Origin: Lycium barbarum
Taxonomy: Eukaryota; Streptophyta; Magnoliopsida; Solanales; Solanaceae
Direction: 5' to 3'
Assembly: GCF_019175385.1 (NCBI RefSeq)
Contig: NC_083337.1
Coordinates: forward strand, 43,624,938 to 43,688,937
Length of the DNA stretch: 64,000 nt
Shown here piece by piece: positions 49,002 to 59,152 of this stretch. Position 1 is the first letter of the stretch; each line of letters starts with the position of its first letter. The translations under genes and the position numbers were made by a program. The notes below the pieces were generated by a model. That model worked only from the letters and a program-made list of their open reading frames with translations. It was not told the DNA's origin and searched no databases.

Positions 49002-49013
49002 ACTCTGATACCA
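49002..49013 (-). other. Primer binding site of H
   Basis: TGGTATCAGAGT on the minus strand, four bases inside the LTR end, with one mismatch (T for C) to the tRNA-Met complement. Confidence 0.88.
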
Positions 49014-49017
49014 CTTC

Positions 49018-49197
49018 TGTCACGACCAAGCTAGGGGTCGCGACGGGTACCCGGAGCTAGCCACCGAGCACCGCTTGATCTACTACTCATCTTACTCATT
49101 TAATGCCCTTTTTATCAACTTGTACATGAAATTATAGGAAAACATATTTTATATAGAAACATAAATGCTTTATATACATTTTGCCTCTAGGCCATCA

Positions 49198-49259
<62 letters not shown>

Positions 49260-51504
49260 GTAACATCTTGTGAGACCATCTAACCCACACTGCGTATCTA
49301 CGAGCCTCTACTGACATACTATATACATAGACGGAACAGGACTCCGTCGTGCCCAAAATATGCATATATATACCAAAAGAATAATCATAAGCACCTCCGG
49401 ACAATGGAGTGCTTCCAATCAGCTAACAGCTCCTAAGAATCTGGGTCAAGCTCGCCCCCCTGTCTACCTGTGGGCATGAACACAGCGTCCAAGAAAACGG
49501 ACGTCAGTACGAGTATTGTACTGAGTATGAGAGGCATAAACAATGAAGAAAGACAACAATAATATAATGAAAACATCAATATGAAACATCTGGATCCGAA
49601 TGACCATCATAAAGGAAGTAATGCATGTCGTCTTACTCATACTCATTATCATGTCATGTATGCATAATATGTAAGCAGCCCGTCCATGTCGCAACGGTGT
49701 GATAATCAATAACATTAGCCTGCGTCCAGGCCTCCCGCGTCCGGGGTACCATCTCATGCCGCCCACTAGTAGTGTCTGCCCATGCCAAAAGGTCATGGTG
49801 TATCCATATAGCTACCCGCCTTGGCGGTGACTGCCCGGTCAACTAGGCCCGGTGTGATGCAATTATGTCATTATCATCATAAAATGCTTATAATAATATG
49901 CTCATCAAAATATACTTGTCATCATACATGCATAAAGGCTCTAGACAACTGCGCTCTATCGAGGTGATGTAAGGTCGTAAACCCTCGATTCCATTATGGA
50001 CATATATGAACATTCTACCTCACCTTGAAGGAAGTAGTGCATAAGGTCAGTGTGAGCAATAAATAACATCATTATCAACAAGGAATCATCATATCACATC
50101 TCTTTATCTTATATGAGCACTTATGGACATAGGCTTTTAGCTTTCCGGAATATAGGCACTCATGAAGAGGAAAGGAATTCAGGATATAGGACTCATGCCA
50201 TTAGAAAGAAAGAACTAGCCTCACATACCTTTGTCGCTTAGTTTCGCAATCGTTCACTCGTTCTCCTTTCAGTATCACGTCGCTACCTTCACGAGAGAAT
50301 GCGCATTATAATTAGTCAATCGACCATAAGAACGCATCATTATTTCTAGAGAAAATTGGGTAGCATCTCCTTTGTTTCTACTACTTTTTCCATGTTCTAT
50401 GTCATCTACCAAATATTTACAACAACACTCAATAGAGTATCAACATTCTTCGCTCATACACATTAAGAAAAATCCACCATTTTCCTCCAATTTTTCGACG
50501 TTTAATGATTTTAGCTCGTTATCGCATTTTCTCATGTATAATACATATCTCATGGTCTAAACATCATTTTTAGCATATTCATAATCATAACATATCAACT
50601 TTCATGATTCCATTCAACTATCTTCCAATTGTGACACTATTCACTCATTCAATACCCATTTTCCATGTGTCTCTATAATTCAAGCTTCTTAGTCTTCTAA
50701 TACCTTAAACAACATGCTAAAATCATGAAACTTACCTTAGATGATAGTTGAACAAGCCTTGAATGATCTCCTCTAACACCAAAACCCTATCTCACCTCCT
50801 TTGATGTTCTTTGGAGAAGATGAACTCTACTGGGGTTTCATACACTTTGATTCATGAATTTGATGTTGTTGATCATTGATTTCCTTGGTATTTTCGTGGT
50901 TGAAGTGTTTGGATAATATTCTAGAGTGTTCTTGAGTTGGAGAGTGGAGGATGAAATAAAATGGAGTGAAAAAAATGATCCTTATATGAATTTAAAAGTT
51001 GGCCGAGTGACAATATACGGACCAACATACGGTCCGTACTATTTATACGGACCGTATGTTTGGGCGTACATTTGGTCCAGTGGCTGGTCCCTCCATTTTC
51101 CAATTATACGGCCAAATCTACGGCTGGTATAAGTTATACGGTCCGTAGATTGGACCATATAATGCCCAGTGGTTCCGTTTTTGTTCTCGTCGACTCGTTT
51201 GATCCCCGATCTCTATGGAACCTTCTTAACACTTGTTTAACACTTCAATACCAATCTAAGGGACGTCATTGCATGTCTCTAAGACACCATTATTCCCTCA
51301 CCACATCGTTGCTCGGTATTCTTATCCGATACACAATATACGACTCGCTTTCCTTAACAACTTCCTTCCCTCATCTCGGATGGTTTTGAAATCTTGTTTC
51401 GGGTTATCAAATACTATTCCTCACTCATCGAAATGCCATATACGCCATGACCTTCGTGGTCCTATTCACAGTGCATGTACGGGGGAATTTCCCAAGGTGT
51501 AACA
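49018..51504 (-). mobile_element. 5' LTR of H
   Basis: 2,487 bp. It matches the 3' LTR throughout, with the same TG...CA ends; the extra length is mostly an (AT)n run at 49199-49253 that is short in the other LTR. CAGTACGAGTATTGTACTG is at 49505-49523. Short ORFs shared by the two LTRs are not genes. Confidence 0.95.
50981..51163 (-). promoter_or_regulatory. Presumed LTR promoter of H: TATA and TACGGTCCGTA palindromes
   Basis: TATAAG on the minus strand at 50981-50986. Upstream in sense, 51014-51163 contains at least four ATACGGACCGTAT/TACGGTCCGTAG type palindromes or half-palindromes. The 3' LTR has the same cluster at 40073-40222. Confidence 0.55.
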
Positions 51505-52510
51505 TGAACGTCAACAGAGGGCCAAGCAAGACCCGGATAAGGGTCGTCATAAGAGGGCAAGGTCCGTAGGTTATTCAGGCGGGAGGTTATAGGCCTCATT
51601 CTTCCACACGATCAGCCCCTTCAGTAGTTAGTGCACCTTTTCGTTTTCAGGGGCAGCGTTATGACCGATCTGTTTACTCTGGATCGGGTCAGAGTTCAAG
51701 GGTGCCAGCTCCTTCCTATGGGAGAGTTTAGTCAGGCAAGGCCTCTATTGCCCCGTTGTGACCAGTGCGGTAAAGGACACTTTGGCCAGTGCCGTTAGGG
51801 TATGGGAGTGTGCTACTCTTTTGGGCAGCCTGGTCATATTATGTAGGACTGTCTGGCTCGCGTTAGAGATGGCTCGGCTCAGTTGACAGGTTCGGTCGCA
51901 AGCTCTTCATCTTCTGTCCGCCTTCCTGGGCAAGGTTTTTCTTCAGCCCCAGCAGGTAGAGGTAGGGGAAGAGGTTAGACATCTGGTTGAGGCAGCAGTC
52001 ATAACCGTATTTATGCACTCACAGAGTGGTAAGATCTTTAGTCGTCCCAGATGTTGTGATAGGTATTTTATCCATTTGTTCGTACGATGTTTATGCATTG
52101 ATTGATCCAGGCTCCACGCTATCTTATATACCACTCCATATATTGCTGATAAGTTTGGTATTAAGCTAGAATCTTTATCCAAGCCTTTCTTAGCTTCTAC
52201 CCCAGTCGGGGAGCTTGTTATTGTAAAACGAATTTATCGTAAGTGTGTGGTTATGATATGTGACCGCGAAACTCTTGCTGATTTAGTAGAATTAGAAATA
52301 GTGGACTTCAATGTATTATGGGTATGGATTGGCTAGCTTCTTGCTATGCCAATGTTGAATGTTGGTCCAAAACTATGAAATTTTAGCTTTCGGGTGAACC
52401 CGTTCTTAAATGGAGGGGTAACACTCCAACACCAAAGGGTAGGTTTATTTCCTACCTTAAGGCGCGTAAGATGATTTCCAAAGGCTATATTTATCATGTA
52501 GAACGAGTCA
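51505..52510 (+). pseudogene. Gypsy gag 3' part and protease of G
   Basis: Continuation of the G gag after element H: basic linker RHKRARSVGYSGGRL, two knuckle-like segments (CDQCGKGHFGQC near 51757-51795 and GQPGHIM...DC near 51825), a Gly/Arg-rich linker, then the protease (YDVYALIDPGSTLSY, about 52085-52130; [13 protein letters not shown], about 52323-52360). Many frameshifts and stops. The reading stops resembling pol at about 52510, where LTR L begins; reverse transcriptase and integrase of G would be beyond L and outside the window. Confidence 0.88.
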
Positions 52511-52525
52511 GTAAGAACTCGATTT

Positions 52526-53125
52526 TGTAAGCTTAAGAGCTGAAATTTTATCTACTTGTGATTGTTGTTTTATTGTATTAAGTCCGTCAGGGGTGACGTA
52601 GAAAATTAGAACTCTGTTGGGAATTTCGAGGCCATGGGTGGATTCGTATGGTGTTTTAATGTCCGTGTTCATGTTTTGTTTGTGTTTGTGAGACCTCGGA
52701 TGAAATGTAGAATGAAAGGGGGGAAACCTGGACAAAAAGTGGAGCTCACTGCCAAAAGGGCACCGTTGCGGCGGTGGGAGTACCGCTGTAGCGGTGGCTA
52801 GTTTTCTCTTAGGGCCATTGTGGCGGTCTATGGACTGCTACAGCGATACCGCTATAGCGGGGGATGGACCGCTATAGCGGTGAGTGGATTCTCTTTGGGT
52901 CCACTATAGCGGTCACTTGGCCGCTATAGGGGGACCGCTGCAGCGGTCGACGGGGGGACAGAACCTGTGTTTTAAAGACTTAGTCTCATATTTTTATTTA
53001 TAATACCCTAACACAGTTCCCCACAAACACCTAGGGTGAATGTTCAAGCTAGGGCAAGAAAAATCTTGAGAGGCAAGCTTCATTTATTCCTTCCAACCAT
53101 TCCGTATCTTCATGATTATCATCAC
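52526..53125 (+). mobile_element. LTR L, left part (F-type family), interrupted by E
   Basis: Placed at TGTAAGCTTAAGAGC (52526) by exclusion; a second candidate start is TGTGAGACCTCGG at 52687. It contains the GCGG palindrome array and TATA-like site and is continuous, across element E, with 62381-64000 (target duplication ATCAC). Confidence 0.6.
52754..53005 (+). promoter_or_regulatory. Presumed LTR promoter of L: ACCGCTATAGCGGT array and TATA-like site
   Basis: About nine copies of a 12-14 bp palindromic motif between 52754 and 52948; the best, ACCGCTATAGCGGT (52868-52881), is a perfect palindrome. A TATTTATAATA follows at 52995-53005. Confidence 0.55.
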
Positions 53126-56100
53126 TGTCACGACCCAAACCCCGTGGGCCGCGACTGGTACCCTAACTGGGTACCCATACGTACCTACCCGACCGAAATC
53201 GAATCATACAGATTTTTTTTTTTTTTTTTTTTTTTAAAACAGAAGTACAGAAATAGGCCGGTACAAATACGGCACGCACGCAAGCATACATATATATATG
53301 TACATATACCTGAACACACAGACATTTACAAGTAAGCCGATAAGGCTAACATACAGACGAAACCCGTAACCCACACATCTATCTACAGGCCTCTACAGAC
53401 ATACAGAATCATATGACGGGACAGGGCCCCGCCGTACCCAGAATATACAGACATACGGAGTACACAAAGACAGAAGGTATATACCAAAGATATATGCTCC
53501 GAGTCAAAGGAGCTCTTCAAGTAGCAGAGTCGGAAACCTACGCGGGCGGCGTATCACCTGGTGCGTCTGTACCTGCGGGCATGTAGCGCAGCCCCCGAAG
53601 AACGGGGGTCAGTACGAAAAATGTACCGAGCATGTAAAGCAGAAACATAACAGATATAACATAGTCCGAACCGGAGTCACAGAAATATAACGGACAGAAC
53701 CATAAATCAGACTGACGGACAGAATTGTGATCCAGACAGACATACAGAATCGTGTTCCATACAAATAAACAGAATTATAGTTCGGACATACAGACGGAAT
53801 CATAATACAGACAGACGAGCAGAATCTGAATCCATACGGACATATAGAATCAGAAGCCATACGGACAGACAGCAATAGTCATAGCACAGACGGACAGACA
53901 GTAGTGTGTCGGACAGAATTATGCATGCAGAGTAGCACAGAGTCATACAAAATCATACAGAGGCGTGTGATTTACCAATACAGATAGCACACGCATATAT
54001 TTTCATACAGATCCCGGCCCTGTCTGGGGGCGCGGTAACAGAACCCGGCCCTCTTAGTACGGGACGCGGTGGACAGACAGAATCAAATCAGATCATATGC
54101 CATCCTGGCCGCCATCCCCATACACAGATCATACAGACATACAGATCCCGGCCCGTACGCCGAGGGACGCGGTGAACAATGCAGAGAAAATATGCACGAT
54201 AACAGAACCTGGCCCGGGTCGCAGTGAAAGAATGCATTGAGACAGTCACGAATCGATAAATGAGAAACCACCTACCTACAGACTCAACATACAGACTCGA
54301 TCAATCAGAAGGGTGCCAAACGGCGAGCCAAAATCAGAATATCCAGATAGTATGCATAGCACGCGCTCATATCCTAGTTAGGAAGGCACGACAGATTATC
54401 AGAATGGGATGCTCGGATGTTCAGAAATCATAATATATAAATTACACAAAATTATCCATAATATTCACAAAATAATAGTTCAGAAGTTTTTAGAGAAAAT
54501 CGGACCCAAAACAGAAGTATTTAAAACCGTACCGGACGTATCGGGCCTTGTGGGCCCACCCCGGACCAACCCGAGGCTACATACGTAAATTATCGATGAT
54601 TGACCTTATGAGGTCGCCCATACTCATTCGGAAGTGTTCCGACTCCGTTTGGGGAAGTTTTGCACAAAAATCTTACTTTAAGGGCAATTTGCAAGAAAAA
54701 GGGTTCAATTGAATTGAAGGAATTGGAGCGGTTTTCCGTCTCGAATTCCGGGAAACGGAGTCGGACCTAAGGCTCGCGGCCAAGCCTATCACATCCAGAA
54801 CATGCCTAGGAACGCAAAGAAGTGCTTCACATACCTCGATGGCGCCTTATGCTCGCTCGGCGTCAATCCAAATTTCGTCCAAAATCTGGAAATGGTCAAG
54901 TTTACCATTTGGTTAGTTTCATTCTTTCAATACTCTAACTTTACACATAATTGCCTACCGAAATTTCGGCAGCATTTCCTCTGTATATACGACATCCCCG
55001 AGACTTAGCTCGGCTCAACTTAGCAACACAACAACCCAGAGGAGACATCCAAACAACAACAAACATCAATAAACACTAAATCATACGCTATGGCATTATT
55101 AGCCACCCTTCGACACGACGAATCATCTTTCGTTTCAAGCTTACATTTCCAACCAAAACTTATTATTTTCATATCCATTATCCATCAAAATCATTACGAC
55201 ACACATCGGAGGAATCCATAACATGTTCACATAATATTCACAAGATATTCATAAAATTCACAAACATTCAACTTTCCATCAAGTCACTACTTTTCCAATC
55301 CCTTCCTAACTTTCAACATGCAAACTCATCAACACATTTTTATATTCCAAGTCCATTGTCATAAGCATAATTTGCCTCTTAACACTTTCATTTTCACTTA
55401 TACACAAATCATAACAAAGTTCAATAATTTCCTTCAACAACTTAATAACCAATCTTCCATAACAACACAATAAACATGCTAACAAGATTCAATTCACCTT
55501 AACTCAATTAGCATACAACCAAAATCAAATTCATATTTCATATCAAACCTAGCACCACACGGCCACCTCCCACACTTCCAATTTTTCACTAATTCATTCC
55601 ACTTTCCTTTCTAATATAATTCCCATCATATTACAACTAGATTACAACAAGAATTCAAGCCATTAAAATCATGCAATTTCATGTACATATTCGGCCAACA
55701 CACCCCTAATTCCAACACACAAAATTTCCATGTTTTTTCATTCATTCACACATACTACAACATACATATACCATTTATAACACAACAAAATCATGAAATT
55801 CTCACCTTTCTTCAAGCCCTTCACTTGGAGATAAAAATTGTTTTCTTGCCCCAATATTTATACCAACTTGAAAAGGGCCTTGCACTTAGTCATAATCTCA
55901 CAAGGGATGAATTTTTGAACCAAATAATTGGCTCCAAAAATTTTTTCTTTCTTTTTCTTTTCTCTTCTTTCTCACCCGAAATGGGTTCTTTCTTTTCCTC
56001 TCAATTTTTATGATCTTGAAACTTCTTGAATATTCTTAAGACTTATCCTTGATATATAATTTCCCATGGGATTTAATTAATCCATGGGCCTTGACATAGG

Positions 56101-56350
56101 GTGGCCGGTTGGGCCCTTTAAAGTTGGGCCTCATTTCATTAATTCTTGTTAAGCCCAATTTGGCTATGTTTTGCAATTCATAAGGCAAGTTTCCAAAATT
56201 CCAATCTTTCCCTTGGCCACCTTTCGTAATTCCACACCATTATATTCATAACTTACACATTCATACCAAGTAGTGTCCAATTGTGGCCTCATTCATTACA
56301 AGTCAATTTACCTTGAATTTTTCGAACAAGCGAAAATGTCGGATGTAACA
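53126..56350 (-). mobile_element. 3' LTR of E
   Basis: 3,225 bp, TGTCACGACCC...GGATGTAACA in plus orientation. It has a T23 run (53213-53235), CAGTACGAAAAATGTACCG (53610-53628), CCGGCCC...GGGACGCGGTG units (54004-54175) and CGAAATTTCGGCAGCATTTCC (54959-54979). A TATA-like TTATATATC lies at 56052-56060 (minus strand) with the palindrome-like CCATGGGATTTAATTAATCC plus ATGGG just upstream in sense (56064-56089). ORFs inside are copied in both LTRs and are not genes. Confidence 0.97.
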
Positions 56351-56387
56351 TCCTCCCCCCCTTTAGAAACATTCGTCCTCGAATGTT
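56351..56387 (-). promoter_or_regulatory. Polypurine tract and stem-loop of E
   Basis: Minus strand: AACATTCGAGGACGAATGTT (56368-56387), a perfect stem with AGGA loop, then TCTAAAGGGGGGGAGGA directly against the LTR. It is identical in design to H. Confidence 0.92.
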
Positions 56388-57445
56388 AAATTGACCTTAT
56401 GGGGCGTCATACTACTTCGGGAGGGTTCTCTTTACAATCGTCCTTTACCGACTTTCTGACATGGCTTCTCTGCCAACATTTTGGGGTAATTTTTCACATC
56501 ACTGATTTAAATGCCTTCATAATTTATTTTCTCATACCCCACATAATCATCGAACCATAAGCTTTATTCTTGTAACAGACGAACGCTTTCCAGCCGTCAT
56601 AGTCCATATCATTTCTTGTTACACTCCGGAGATTTCTACCACATCAATATAATCCCACTTCATACCAGACACTTCTTACCAACAGATTCAGGACTGGAAC
56701 CGGATGCGTAGAAGCATATCGGACGGATTCGTAATCGGAAGCAGACATGCCAAACTATGGCGGATAGATTCATAATCAAAAGAAGAGATACGGAAGTATG
56801 TCAGACAGATCTGAGATCGGAGTCAGACGTATAAAAAGGTATCGGACGGGTTTCGAAATCGGAATCAGGCTTACAGAAATGTATCATACAGAGCCGCACT
56901 TAGAATCAGACATGCGGAGATGTATCAGACAGACATGCGATCGAAACTAGACGTACAGAGGCACACCAGACGGATTTATATCCGGAGTCAGAAATACAGA
57001 GGTGTGTCAGACAGATTCGTAATCGGAGTTAATCGTACAGAGATATGTCAATCAGGAACGTATTCAGAATCAATCATACAAATCGTCTTGGGTGTCGCTT
57101 ATCGACTTTTTCAAAGATTCTGCTTACTCGCCCTTCTTATCTCTCTCCTTCCCTACTATCTATACTCTTTTTCCTTTTTACAACTATCGTCATACCAGAC
57201 TAACTTATGATGTACTTGGGCGTTTTCTATTCCCCTGACAACATTCGGGTCGTCGCTGACTGTTCTCCAGATTCGCTAAATTTTCCGAGTGGTATCGCAC
57301 CTTTTGCTTTTTGCCCATTTAATCCGCGTCGGACTATGTGGTGTCTGTAAAGGCACTAATTACCCCACACATTCTCCTTTACTTTAGATTACCCCAAATT
57401 TTCATTTATGTCCATCATACCTACACTTGTGCAAAACTTTGCATT
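56388..57445 (-). mobile_element. Internal region of E, 3' part, with tandem repeat
   Basis: Non-coding. 56695-57080 is a degenerate tandem array of about eight or nine units of roughly 43-50 bp with the core GTCAGACAGATTCGTAATCGGA. The rest shows no ORF or motif I recognise. Confidence 0.7.
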
Positions 57446-57548
57446 ACTTCCCAGGGAGTCACCCATCCCAGAATTGCTCTGGCCTGAGCACGCTTAACTC
57501 CGAAACTTTCATGCATTTCGACGCGTTAGGGAAGATATAATTTCGTCG
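57446..57548 (-). pseudogene. 5S rRNA-derived segment inside element E
   Basis: On the minus strand TTCGGAGTTAAGCGTGCT, then GAGCAATTCTGGGATGGGTGAC and CCCTGGGAAGT align with the 3' two thirds of plant 5S rRNA; the 5' third (toward 57548) is more diverged. The two blocks corresponding to the internal control region are again the best conserved. The position (between the acidic ORF and the 3' end) and orientation (sense) are the same as in D at 14489-14591, although the surrounding sequence differs. Confidence 0.8.
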
Positions 57549-58285
57549 ATCGCCCCACACGACCTTTGTCACGAAATTTTAGAGCAAATCGGGGTCTTCG
57601 CAAATTTTCGGAAAATTTTTGTAGCGGGTCCCACCCCCGGCTAAGTCGTACCACTACCATGTCGCCTTTCTGAATCTTAAACATTCACTTTCATACACAT
57701 ATACATATGATGACAGATAACCCACGGATTTAAGTCTTCGTCACACGAATTCCGCCTCCAAATAATCGGTGGAATCTGATAAAATGTCACCGCAAGGTGT
57801 TCTTCGGCCACCGACAGAAGGAACTAAAGTCTGACAAGTATCGCGGGACCTTTTTGTACTTAATCTACATGTTAACCTCCATATTCCTGGAAAAATTTGG
57901 GCAGAGTTTCCTCTGCATTTCTTACTATCCAAAACCTGTACACCAGAAATACCAATCATACCTCACAGGGCCAACTCATATACACATACATACATATCAT
58001 ATCATGTCGTATCGCAGCCACACGGGGCTGATAACTTCAAATGAGAATTATAATGTCGTCGACACTTACCACACGTGCCCAACTCAAACAGCATCGGAGG
58101 CACCTTCCTGTTTACTTTCATCCAGGATTTCTAGACTCACACTGACGGTGGGGACATCTCCGTCGCCCTTGCCTTGGGTCACTAGGTCTCTAATTCCTTT
58201 AAATTTCCGTCGTCTTCATAGAACAACGTCTTACAAATATCATACACACATAGGAAGTTCTAAAAACTCATACACTTATAAATAA
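57549..58285 (-). mobile_element. Spacer between 5S-like segment and ORF in E
   Basis: Non-coding. It includes GCAGAGGAAACTCTGCCCAAAT (57895-57916), a block also found in the interior of C (7392-7420) and, in related form, in the 3' untranslated part of A and H. Confidence 0.6.
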
Positions 58286-58867
58286 TCAATATCGAGTCTG
58301 ACCTGGGGAGCTGCCGTGAGAGGTATGCCCACTATCATCCACGCCTGTCTGCTCCCTACCTACCCGGTCTCCATTATCACCCGCATCCGAATCGGAGGGG
58401 TATGGACGATCAGACAAATCCTGGCCCACTGGTGACCCAGGCCAAGAACAGGAGAAATCCATAGCACTCTCCGAGGTGGCCGGGCTATCAAGGTTCTCCC
58501 TAATAATAAGAGCTGGTGCATGCTTGAAAATCTCCTCCTGCGTCATCCCAGAAGAATGCTCCGAAGGGCCTGCCTCATGACTATCCTCCTCCTCGGAGGT
58601 AAGAAGCTCCGGAGGGGTCATCGCCAAATCCTCCGAGATATCTGTATCGTAGCCATCCTCCACGGGATCCTCTGCTCCAGGGTTCGGAGACTCTGGAGGA
58701 GTCGTAGATGGGTCCTCCGACGGATCCGTATCGTAGCTATCCTCCGGGGAATCCTCCGAAGGACCCGTCTCGATCGAGTAACTGGGGCCCTGCCTACTCG
58801 GCCCCGGTGACAGCCTGGGGGCCTTCTTAGCACCCCCATCCTCATCGTCGGAAGCCGTCCTCTTCAT
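58286..58867 (-). CDS. Acidic Ser/Pro-rich ORF of non-autonomous element E
   Basis: A 193-codon intact ORF starting about 270 bp after the PBS. It begins MKRTASDDEDGG, then the basic KKAPRLSPGP, YSIETGPSEDSPED, and three copies of a module of about 25 residues of the type (E)DxYDTDxSED...TPPE...EED (residues 40-105), ending in a Ser/Gly/Asp-rich tail. Strongly acidic and probably disordered; no gag core, zinc knuckle or enzymatic motif. Related to the ORF of D at 15005-15424 in start, module and location. In such a young element an open frame may simply not have had time to decay, so conservation with D is the better argument for function. Role unknown; RNA- or chromatin-associated accessory protein is a guess. 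Confidence 0.65.
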   Translation of the reverse strand: MKRTASDDEDGGAKKAPRLSPGPSRQGPSYSIETGPSEDSPEDSYDTDPSEDPSTTPPESPNPGAEDPVEDGYDTDISEDLAMTPPELLTSEEEDSHEAGPSEHSSGMTQEEIFKHAPALIIRENLDSPATSESAMDFSCSWPGSPVGQDLSDRPYPSDSDAGDNGDRVGREQTGVDDSGHTSHGSSPGQTRY

Positions 58868-59136
58868 TCTTCACCAACCTGCAATCACCTGCAAGGAGCG
58901 GGTCAGATACATTTCCCCCAAATACCGACACTTCTTCTCTTTGGAGCCTCGCTGTAGGTACAGCAATTCGCAAGGGAGAATCATCCTAATCATACCGCTT
59001 TATCGCACGATCTAAGAATCCAAAGAAGGGTAACATCCTAAATGCCCTGTAGCTTCCTGTTTATAGATGTGGTGCACAACACATCGATAAACAAGACTCT
59101 ACTAGACACGGCCTGTAGACATACCGAGGACTAACC

Positions 59137-59148
59137 GCTCTGATACCA
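59137..59148 (-). other. Primer binding site of E
   Basis: TGGTATCAGAGC on the minus strand, four bases inside the LTR end. The following leader has CTTGTTTATCGATGTGTTGTGCACCACATCTATAAACAGG-type inverted pairing at 59045-59094, as in D, A and H. Confidence 0.92.
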
Positions 59149-59152
59149 CTTT

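Larger units (their letters stand above)
38147..51504 (-). mobile_element. Complete Tekay-type LTR retrotransposon H
   Basis: 13,358 bp including solo LTR I; about 10.1 kb without it. Both LTRs have TG...CA ends. PBS, gag, pol with chromodomain, stem-loop and polypurine tract are all present on the minus strand, and a perfect 5-bp target duplication TGAAC flanks it (38142-38146, 51505-51509). The internal region without I is close in length to that of A (about 5.2 kb), and the two are the same autonomous lineage. H sits in the gag of G. Several nonsense changes mean it is no longer autonomous. Confidence 0.96.

Noticed and set aside
52526..52700. Exact start and target duplication of LTR L
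   Set aside because: Two candidate TG starts (52526, 52687) and the other LTR is outside the window, so no duplication can be confirmed.
53609..53875. Identical ORF pairs in the two LTRs of E (also 54083, 54802, 55681 and their copies 6,025 bp on)
   Set aside because: Identity only reflects LTR duplication at insertion; no codon evidence or motifs.
58520..58845. Arg-rich ORFs overlapping the acidic ORF of E
   Set aside because: Antisense and alternate-frame shadows of the repeated acidic modules.
59137..59148. tRNA-like sequences at the PBS positions
   Set aside because: They match only the 12-13 nt complement of the initiator tRNA 3' end; no cloverleaf or tRNA gene is present.
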